A stretch of DNA of 64,000 nt, taken from the NCBI RefSeq assembly GCF_017352135.1, contig NZ_CP071455.1:372001-436000 (forward strand), read 5' to 3'. The notes under the pieces were generated by a model. That model was not told the origin of the DNA, searched no databases, and worked only from the letters and a program-made list of their open reading frames with translations. The stretch comes from Rhizobium lentis. GTDB taxonomy: Bacteria > Pseudomonadota > Alphaproteobacteria > Rhizobiales > Rhizobiaceae. Positions within the stretch are counted from its first letter, which is position 1; each line of letters opens with the position of its first letter. Position numbers and translations under genes: made by a program. This document shows positions 58,538 through 64,000 of this stretch, piece by piece.

Positions 58538-59521
58538 TCATCCCCTCGCCTGATAGTGTGTGCGGATCACTTCCTCGATGCCGGGCTCATGCAAACGAAC
58601 ATCGCGAAGCGCGGCCTTGGCGGTGAGCGCGCCCATCAAATCGATCAAAGAGCGTCCATCGTCGGCCAGCAGAAATTCGCGCACCGCTCCCTCTCCCCCG
58701 AGCAGCTCGGCCCCGGCCAACGAGACTACGCCGGGTTCGCCGTCAAACTCCAGCGTCAACCGGCGCCTCGCGCCAAAGGTCACGCGCAGTTCTGCAAGCG
58801 GGCCGTCGAACAGAAGCCGGCCTTCATCCACCATGATAAGGCGGGGGCAGATCTCCTCGATGTCCTGCAGGTCGTGCGTTGTGAGAATGATCGTCGTGCC
58901 ACGCTCTCGGTTCGTGCGAGCGAGAAACTTGCGCACAACGTCCTTGGCGACGACGTCGAGCCCGATAGTCGGCTCGTCGAGGAACAGGATTCTAGGCTCG
59001 TGCATAAGCGCCATGGCAATTTCGGCCCGCATGCGTTGCCCCAGACTGAGTTGACGGACGGGCCGCTCGATAAACGAGGAAAGCTCCATCATCTCGACCA
59101 GTTCGGCTCTGTTGATGCGAAAGGACGAATCCGCCACCCGGTAGAGCCGCCGGTGCAGCTCGAAGCTCTCGGCAAGGGGAAGGTCCCACCATAATTGGGT
59201 ACGCTGACCAAAGACCACGCCGATCTCACGCGCATTGGCGATCCGGTCCGCCACAGGCCTGCGACCGAGCACGCTCACCTCGCCGGAGGAGGGCATGAGG
59301 ATGCCGGTCAGCATCTTGATCATGGTCGACTTGCCCGCACCGTTCGGTCCGAGATAACCGACAGCCTCCCCCGCCCCTATCGTGAAGGAAATCTGATCCA
59401 CAGCGTGCACGGGCGTCGTAACCGGCGCTATGATGTTGCGCAGCACCCCGGTCAGGCCCGGCTGCGGCACACGCTGGCTGAAGGTCTTGCTTACGCTCTT
59501 GGCACTGATGATCGGCAGCAT
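58538..59521 (-). CDS. ABC transporter ATP-binding protein of the DUF990-type exporter
   Basis: A 327-residue ATPase of the ABC-2 (daunorubicin-type) class. Walker A is GPNGAGKST, the Q-loop GVVFGQRTQLWWDLPLAESFEL is characteristic of the NatA-like DUF990-linked branch, the signature is QLSLGQRMRAEIAMALM (LSLGQ), Walker B is RILFLDEPTIGLD and the switch His lies in ILTTHDLQDIEEICPR. The C-terminal 80 residues form the regulatory extension usual in this class. It is the first gene of the three-gene exporter operon, divergent from the L,D-transpeptidase gene. Confidence 0.9.
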   Translation of the reverse strand: MLPIISAKSVSKTFSQRVPQPGLTGVLRNIIAPVTTPVHAVDQISFTIGAGEAVGYLGPNGAGKSTMIKMLTGILMPSSGEVSVLGRRPVADRIANAREIGVVFGQRTQLWWDLPLAESFELHRRLYRVADSSFRINRAELVEMMELSSFIERPVRQLSLGQRMRAEIAMALMHEPRILFLDEPTIGLDVVAKDVVRKFLARTNRERGTTIILTTHDLQDIEEICPRLIMVDEGRLLFDGPLAELRVTFGARRRLTLEFDGEPGVVSLAGAELLGGEGAVREFLLADDGRSLIDLMGALTAKAALRDVRLHEPGIEEVIRTHYQARG

Positions 59522-59897
59522 GATGGAATCCGGCGATTATGGGAAGATCCCAATAAGAGAGTCGCGTGAAACCTATGCAACACATGCGGCCTGGGATAGA
59601 CAATTCTTTTGATACAACCGATCGACCGTCGAAATGTCGGGCGCCTGCAGATGCACCGCTGGAGCACTGCCCACGCCATTTCGGCTCAAGTTCGGGACGC
59701 AGGTGCCCTCCTCCCCCGGGGATGATGCGCAATGGTTTTAATATTGTCCCGTGCCGAGTAACAACGAAGCAATACCGATCCAGGAAACGCTCAATTCGAT
59801 ATCGATCGTGATACGGAGAGGAGTTTTCTATTGAGGCAAATAGAAAATCTGGTTTACTGACGCTTCGCTTGTTGGCTTCCAGGGGGGATTTTAGCCG
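59522..59897. other. Divergent intergenic region, no gene seen
   Basis: About 375 bases between the exporter ATPase and the second L,D-transpeptidase. It must contain promoters for both. It has AT-rich patches near 59735-59750 and 59800-59850 and a GGGGGG-type ribosome-binding site before the transpeptidase, but no clear operator or RNA structure. Confidence 0.45.
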
Positions 59898-60572
59898 ATG
59901 GTATGGACCCGCAGGAGTATTGTGCTCGGTGGATTGGCGTTGATTGGGACCGGCGCCCTTCGGAACCCGGCCGCCGCGGCGGCACCTTCTTATTTTGACG
60001 GCACCGCCGTCGACAATGGCGTTACATTTCGCCGCACCAATTTCGGCAAAATCGACAGGCGGTGGCACCGCCAGGTCGTCAAATATTTCAGCAGCGAGCC
60101 GATCGGCACCGTTGTCGTCGATACGAGGCACCATTTTCTCTACGTGATCATGGAGAACAAGACAGCGATCCGCTATGGCGTCGGGGTCGGCCGCGAGGGC
60201 TTCAAATGGTTCGGCCGCGCCACCATCGACGCTAAATCGCTCTGGCCGCGCTGGACGCCGCCGCCGGAGATGCGCAAGCGCCACCCCGAACTGCCGGAGT
60301 TCGTCTCGGGTGGCTCACCGAAGAACCCGCTCGGCCCTCGCGCCATGTATCTGCATCGCGACGGCGTCGACACCGGCTATCGATTCCACGGCACGCTGGA
60401 GCCATGGAGCATCGGCAAGGACGCCTCCAGCGGCTGCATCCGGATGTTCAACGAAGATGCCATCGATCTTTACCAGCGCTGCCCCATTGGCACCGCGGTA
60501 CAGGTTTTGCCGCACATTGCCGACCAGGCGGAGAATTCCGCAGAGCTTAGCCAGGCTACCCCGGTCGAATGA
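59898..60572 (+). CDS. Exported L,D-transpeptidase (YkuD family), second copy
   Basis: A 224-residue periplasmic enzyme. The N-terminus WTRRSIVLGGLALIGTGALRNPAAAAA is a Tat signal. The YkuD domain spans about 75-205 with the catalytic segment FHGTLEPWSIGKDASSGCIRMFNEDAIDLY (nucleophile Cys, SSGC as in the first copy) and the rhizobial phrase WTPPPEMRKRHPELPEFVSGGSPKNPLGPRAMYL. The ribosome-binding site is AGGGGGG. It overlaps the following lipoprotein gene by four bases, so both are probably involved in peptidoglycan-outer membrane linkage. Confidence 0.9.
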   Translation: MVWTRRSIVLGGLALIGTGALRNPAAAAAPSYFDGTAVDNGVTFRRTNFGKIDRRWHRQVVKYFSSEPIGTVVVDTRHHFLYVIMENKTAIRYGVGVGREGFKWFGRATIDAKSLWPRWTPPPEMRKRHPELPEFVSGGSPKNPLGPRAMYLHRDGVDTGYRFHGTLEPWSIGKDASSGCIRMFNEDAIDLYQRCPIGTAVQVLPHIADQAENSAELSQATPVE

Positions 60573-61120
60573 GGAAAATCACCCCTATGTCTGCTATATC
60601 AGGATTCACGAGGGGCCTCCTCGCAGTAACGCTTTTGGCGCTCGCCGCCTGCACCACTCCCGGCACCGCCTCGTTGGAGGAACCCGCCGTCGCGCCCATG
60701 ACCGGCCAGACCAACGATCCGGCACCCGGTTTCGAGAATATCGCGATGGGCAGCGAGGAAGACTTCATCCTCAATGTCGGCCGACGGATCTACTTCGCGC
60801 AGGATTCTGCCAGCCTCGATTCCGTCGCCAAGGCGACGCTGGACAACCAAGCCGCCTGGCTCAACAGGAACCCGAGCTGGATGCTCAAACTGCAGGGCTT
60901 TGCCGACGATTCCGGCTCCGCCGCCAAAATGCAGACGCTCTCGCAGAAACGCGCCGATGCGGCGATGGCCTATCTTGCCTCAAAGGGCGTGGACCCCAAG
61001 CGTATGTGGGCCAAGGGCTACGGCAACGACCGCGAAGTCCGCGACTGCACAGAGCGCTCCTGCAAGGTGCAGAACCGGCGCGTCGTCACCAATTTGCGCA
61101 GCCAGCCGGATGCGGTCTGA
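60569..61120 (+). CDS. OmpA-domain outer-membrane lipoprotein (Pal-like)
   Basis: A 183-residue lipoprotein. The signal ends in the lipobox LLALAAC with acylated Cys about residue 29. The OmpA/MotB domain at about 70-180 has IYFAQDSASLDSVAKATLDNQAAWL, the peptidoglycan-binding Asp/Arg region LQGFADDSGSAAKMQTLSQKRADAAMAYLASKGVDPKRM and ERSCKVQNRRVVTNL. The size is that of Pal, but no tol genes are nearby, so it is probably a paralogue. Translation is coupled to the L,D-transpeptidase by an ATGA overlap; ATG 60587 is an alternative start. Confidence 0.88.
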   Translation: MRKITPMSAISGFTRGLLAVTLLALAACTTPGTASLEEPAVAPMTGQTNDPAPGFENIAMGSEEDFILNVGRRIYFAQDSASLDSVAKATLDNQAAWLNRNPSWMLKLQGFADDSGSAAKMQTLSQKRADAAMAYLASKGVDPKRMWAKGYGNDREVRDCTERSCKVQNRRVVTNLRSQPDAV

Positions 61121-61206
61121 TTGCACGTGGGCCGAACAAAGGTCAAGCTTGCGCCAAGAGAGTTCGAGGGGAATGCAACCTTGAGGCCGCATCACTCGTG
61201 AACAAG

Positions 61207-61226
61207 GGCCGGCCACTTGGCCGGCC
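61207..61226. terminator. GC-rich hairpin after the lipoprotein gene
   Basis: GGCCGGCC on both sides of the loop ACTT: a perfect 8-bp stem about 85 bases after the lipoprotein stop. There is no T-run, so it is probably a Rho-assisted terminator or transcript stabiliser. Confidence 0.4.
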
Positions 61227-61400
61227 GATTGACATGGAGGGCCCGTTCAGGATCGCGCTTCCGAAACGGCGTCCGCGCTGCCGAGCTTGCCTAACAACTT
61301 CGGAAACAGAGGCTTTGCAGCATTTTTCGCGCTGCTTCCGCGACGTTTCCTGATCTCTACGATAAACGGCTTTATTCGGGACTTCATGGAGAAGCTCTCC

Positions 61401-61871
61401 TTAAGCCACCTGACGTTCCGCTTCGATCTGAAGAGGTGTCTGCTGAAAGGAGCCGCCTCCGATGGCGATCTTGCGCGGTTTCATAGCCTCGGGCACTTCA
61501 CGCTTCAGCGCAATAGAGAGAATACCATTCGTCAGCGAGGCATTCTCGACCCTGACGTGATCGGCGAGCTCGAAGCGGCGTTCAAATGCGCGCCCGGCGA
61601 TGCCGCGATGCAGATATTCGCCGTCCTTCCCTTCGGCCTTTTGCCCCTTCACCAGAAGGACGTTCCGCTCCTGGGTGATGTCCAGGTCACCTTCGGCGAA
61701 GCCGGCCACTGCCATCTGAATGCGATAATCGTCTTCGCTCGTCTTGACGATGTCATAGGGCGGCCAGGCATCGATCGCCTGCAGGCGTTGCGCATTGTTC
61801 AGGAGATTGAAAACACGGTCGAAGCCGATGCTGGACCGATAAAGGGGGGCGAAGTCAAGTTCGTTTCTCAT
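61401..61871 (-). CDS. Small heat-shock protein, Hsp20 family
   Basis: A 156-residue alpha-crystallin-type chaperone that holds unfolding proteins for refolding by DnaK. The N-terminal FAPLYRSSIGFDRVFNLLNN is the class A rhizobial sHsp (IbpA-like) signature. The alpha-crystallin domain (about 33-125) has YDIVKTSEDDYRIQMAVAGFAEGDLDI and ends GILSIALKREVPEAMKPRKI with the conserved L-x-I-x-L. ATG 61871 is eight bases after GAGG; the frame remains open far upstream through the leader, which is not coding. The leader carries a ROSE-type thermosensor, so synthesis should rise on heat shock. Confidence 0.93.
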   Translation of the reverse strand: MRNELDFAPLYRSSIGFDRVFNLLNNAQRLQAIDAWPPYDIVKTSEDDYRIQMAVAGFAEGDLDITQERNVLLVKGQKAEGKDGEYLHRGIAGRAFERRFELADHVRVENASLTNGILSIALKREVPEAMKPRKIAIGGGSFQQTPLQIEAERQVA

Positions 61872-61935
61872 AGCCATATCCTCGGTAAAGCAACATGGGG
61901 TGGAGACGCCTCGGAAACCTGCGTCTCCGCTCTGA
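61872..61935 (-). promoter_or_regulatory. ROSE-type RNA thermometer upstream of the Hsp20 gene
   Basis: In the transcript UUGCU (61894-61890) can pair with the ribosome-binding AGGA (61883-61880) across a six-base loop, leaving the central G bulged, the defining feature of ROSE elements. Upstream lies a perfect 8-bp hairpin GGAGACGC/GCGUCUCC (61929-61903). At normal temperature the site is closed, on heating it melts. The layout matches rhizobial small heat-shock leaders. Confidence 0.8.
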
Positions 61936-62104
61936 TCATCGGCCCGCTTCTGCGCTGCCGACGAAAATGATCTGGTTTCGCACGATTTTCGTTTCAAGAG
62001 GAGCATCTGAAAATTTTCAGCCTGCTTTATCCGACAGGCCGGAAAGCCTTTTGAACACTCTCTTTATTCACCCAATCGATAGGCGCAGGCCATAGACACG
62101 GCAA

Positions 62105-64000
62105 TCAGGCGGTCGAGGGCGACAACACGTGGCCCGCTGACGACGGCAGGTCGATCACGGATCTTATGTCGGTGGCGTTGGCCGCCACGACCAGCTGATA
62201 ATCACCCGGTTCGGCCCGGAAGGCGCCGGCCTCGATATCGAAATAAGCCAGATCGCGCGGCAGGATCTTCATGATGGCTGTGCCTGTTTCGCCGGGCTGC
62301 AGCAAGAGCTTTGCGAAAGCGCGCAGTTCCTTGTCCGGCCGTTCCACCTTGGATTTTGGCGAGCGCACATAGAGTTGGACCAGTTCCGATCCGGCCCGGT
62401 CGCCGACATTGGTGACGTCGACGCAGACGGTCACACCTTCGGGGCCCATTTCGCCGGCGAGCCGCGGTTCGCTCCAGCTGAAACGGGTATAGCCTAGGCC
62501 GAAACCGAAGGGGAAGAGCGGCTCCACGGCGCGCGTATCGTGGTGTCGGTAGCCGACGAAGACGCCCTCGGCGTAGCGCACGTGCCCGTCCTTGCCGGGA
62601 TAAACGGCGGGATCGTCCGTGATGGCGGAATTGTCGGTCAGCGCCTTCGGGAAAGTCTGCGGCAGGCGGCCGCCGGGCTCGGCATCCCCGAACAGAACGT
62701 CGGCGGCGGCATTGCCGAGTTCCTGGCCGGGATACCACATCTGCAGCACGGCGCGGACCTTGCCGAGCCAGGGCATCTCAATGGGACCGCCGGTCTGCAG
62801 CACGACGACCGTGTTGGCATTGGCGGCCGCAACTCGCTCGATCAGTCCCTCCTGCCGGCCCGGCAGCCGCATGTCCGGCAGATCGAGTCCTTCTGTGTCC
62901 CACTCGCCGTCGCGGCCGACGAAGAGGAGTGCCACATCGGCATTGCGTGCCGCCTCGACGGCGGCCTCGATATCGGCCTCGCCGAGCGGCTTTTCGACGC
63001 CGAAACGAACTGCGATGAGGTTGATCCCCTCCTCACTCGCCAAGGACGGCTCATATTCGACGGTGATTTCATAGGAACGGCCCGCTTCGAGCGTCAGCGC
63101 GCCGCGCTGTTCGTCATTGGCGGTGCCGAAATAATTCTCGCCGCGCGTCCAGCCCTCGCAGCCGTCGACCGTCAGTCTCCCGTCGACGAAGAGCCTTGCC
63201 AGGCCGGCATTGGTCATGCCGAAGACATGCTCGCCGCTCTCTTCCGGCACGAACTGCATCATCATGCGCGTCGAAAAGTCGGCAGGGTTGAGTTCACCCG
63301 ACGGCAGCTCGAACCAGAAGAACTCACCCTTGTCGACGGTCTCGACATGGAGGGGATTCCCCTTGCAGCCGCGCCCCTTGAAATATTCGACCGTGATCCT
63401 GCCCTTGAACACGTCAATCAGCCGGTTATGGCGGCAGCCGACCGCATGGCTGATGCTGTTGGCATTGGAAAGAGCGGCGCGAATGCCTTCGAGCGGGCTC
63501 ACCGTATAATGGGCGGCGATCTGGGCGCTGCCGCCGCCCATGACGCGGGCGCTCGCGGCATTCGGCCCGATGAGGGCGATCCGGTCGAGCGAGGTCTTGG
63601 CGAGCGGCAGGATGCCGTCATTCTTGAGAAGGACCGCGCCTTCGGCACCGAGACGCCGGATCAGCGCGCGGTCTTCCGGCAGGTCGACCGCCCGTTCGGT
63701 GAGGTCGGGCTTGCTCTTGAACGCACCGACCCGCTCGAGCAGCAGCAGGATCCGCCGCGCCGCTGCCCGTATCTTGGCAGTCTCGACCTTGCCCTCGCGC
63801 ACGGCCGCAACCAGCTTCTCGCCGCGATCGCGCGCCGGACCCGGCATTTCGAGATCGAGGCCGGCATTGATCGTCTCGACCGTCGAATGCGAGCCGAACC
63901 AGTCGGACATGACGATGCCGTCAAAACCCCATTCCTCGCGCAGCACCTTGGTCAGCAGCCAGGGATGCTCGCTCGTATAGATGCCGTTGAGGCGGTTATA
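62105..64000 (-). CDS. Beta-glucosidase, glycoside hydrolase family 3 (5' end outside window)
   Basis: At least 631 residues of a GH3 beta-glucosidase. The visible part begins in the (beta/alpha)8 domain (NRLNGIYTSEHPWLL) and contains the catalytic nucleophile Asp in FDGIVMSDWFGSHST. An inserted PA14 lectin-like domain follows (about 190-330 of the visible part, GEFFWFELPSG ... GLARLFVDGRLTVDG), then the second GH3 domain (VALLFVGRDGEWDTEG) and a fibronectin type III-like end (VTVCVDVTNVGDRAGSELVQLYV). This is the KpGlc/BglB-type layout. No signal can be judged because the start is outside. It probably splits plant beta-glucosides or oligosaccharides. Confidence 0.93.
   Translation of the reverse strand, partial: YNRLNGIYTSEHPWLLTKVLREEWGFDGIVMSDWFGSHSTVETINAGLDLEMPGPARDRGEKLVAAVREGKVETAKIRAAARRILLLLERVGAFKSKPDLTERAVDLPEDRALIRRLGAEGAVLLKNDGILPLAKTSLDRIALIGPNAASARVMGGGSAQIAAHYTVSPLEGIRAALSNANSISHAVGCRHNRLIDVFKGRITVEYFKGRGCKGNPLHVETVDKGEFFWFELPSGELNPADFSTRMMMQFVPEESGEHVFGMTNAGLARLFVDGRLTVDGCEGWTRGENYFGTANDEQRGALTLEAGRSYEITVEYEPSLASEEGINLIAVRFGVEKPLGEADIEAAVEAARNADVALLFVGRDGEWDTEGLDLPDMRLPGRQEGLIERVAAANANTVVVLQTGGPIEMPWLGKVRAVLQMWYPGQELGNAAADVLFGDAEPGGRLPQTFPKALTDNSAITDDPAVYPGKDGHVRYAEGVFVGYRHHDTRAVEPLFPFGFGLGYTRFSWSEPRLAGEMGPEGVTVCVDVTNVGDRAGSELVQLYVRSPKSKVERPDKELRAFAKLLLQPGETGTAIMKILPRDLAYFDIEAGAFRAEPGDYQLVVAANATDIRSVIDLPSSAGHVLSPSTA

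Noticed and set aside
1..64000. CRISPR arrays, integrases, insertion sequences, replication or partition genes
   Set aside because: None was recognised on either strand; the decayed genes here could come from mobile-element activity, but no element is left to show it.

Overview
The window reads as part of a large replicon, probably a plasmid, of a fast-growing Rhizobium of the R. leguminosarum / R. etli group. The evidence is the high-GC alphaproteobacterial coding style, the gene set and order of the rhizobial vicibactin (vbs) siderophore locus with its sigma factor gene rpoI, TGA-N9-TCA iron-responsive operators of the kind used by rhizobial RirA, a ROSE-type RNA thermometer in front of a small heat-shock gene, and a LuxI/LuxR pair. 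The plasmid assignment is inference. I recognise no rRNA, tRNA, CRISPR array or intact insertion sequence.

Layout. (1) 1-9.2 kb: the tail of an unidentified gene, a membrane diguanylate cyclase, an aldo/keto reductase running into a decayed ECF sigma factor, a complete iron-siderophore ABC importer (binding protein, two permeases, ATPase) and an L,D-transpeptidase. (2) 9.1-13.4 kb: exported proteins of unknown function, a ProC-type reductase, a probable decayed TetR gene beside a perfect palindrome, and a frameshifted gene. (3) 13.4-19.6 kb: amino-acid catabolism, with a XRE-cupin regulator divergent from an omega-amino-acid:pyruvate aminotransferase, an AraC regulator, and alanine racemase plus D-amino acid dehydrogenase divergent from an Lrp regulator. 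(4) 19.6-21.6 kb: luxI-luxR quorum sensing and a small XRE regulator. (5) 21.8-31.7 kb: eight co-directional genes that I do not recognise as a described pathway: GH15 glucoamylase-like, GMC dehydrogenase with a C-x5-C-x3-C cluster motif, ferritin-like protein, FAD-SLDH-like small subunit, two sugar isomerase/dehydratase TIM barrels, a metallo-beta-lactamase-fold hydrolase and a pyruvate decarboxylase-type enzyme.

(6) 31.8-34.2 kb: a PAS-GGDEF-EAL protein and a small membrane protein. (7) 34.4-37.7 kb: a nitrate-type ABC importer behind a sigma-54 promoter and a structured leader. (8) 37.8-49.1 kb: vicibactin biosynthesis, with vbsP, the vbsGSO operon, the vbsADL operon, rpoI and vbsC. (9) 49.1-56.7 kb: fhuD and fhuB, an SDR enzyme and an AraC regulator, then fhuF and a TonB-dependent receptor behind an iron-responsive operator. 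(10) 56.9-64.0 kb: a three-gene ABC-2 exporter, a second L,D-transpeptidase with an OmpA-like lipoprotein, an Hsp20 protein behind a ROSE element, and a GH3 beta-glucosidase cut by the window end.

How the parts work together. In low iron, relief of RirA at the rpoI-vbsC operator should raise RpoI, which then fires two divergent promoters seen here between vbsG and vbsA (TAAAY-N16-CGTCATT on both strands). The products make a cyclic trihydroxamate on VbsS, VbsD probably exports it, the TonB receptor and FhuDB bring back the ferric form, and FhuF reduces it. No fhuC ATPase lies beside fhuDB; the FecE-type ATPase at 6.8 kb or a gene elsewhere must supply that function. The sugar-oxidation cluster next to luxIR is the best candidate for an undescribed system: a predicted two-subunit Fe-S/FAD sugar dehydrogenase whose keto-sugar product could feed the two TIM-barrel enzymes.
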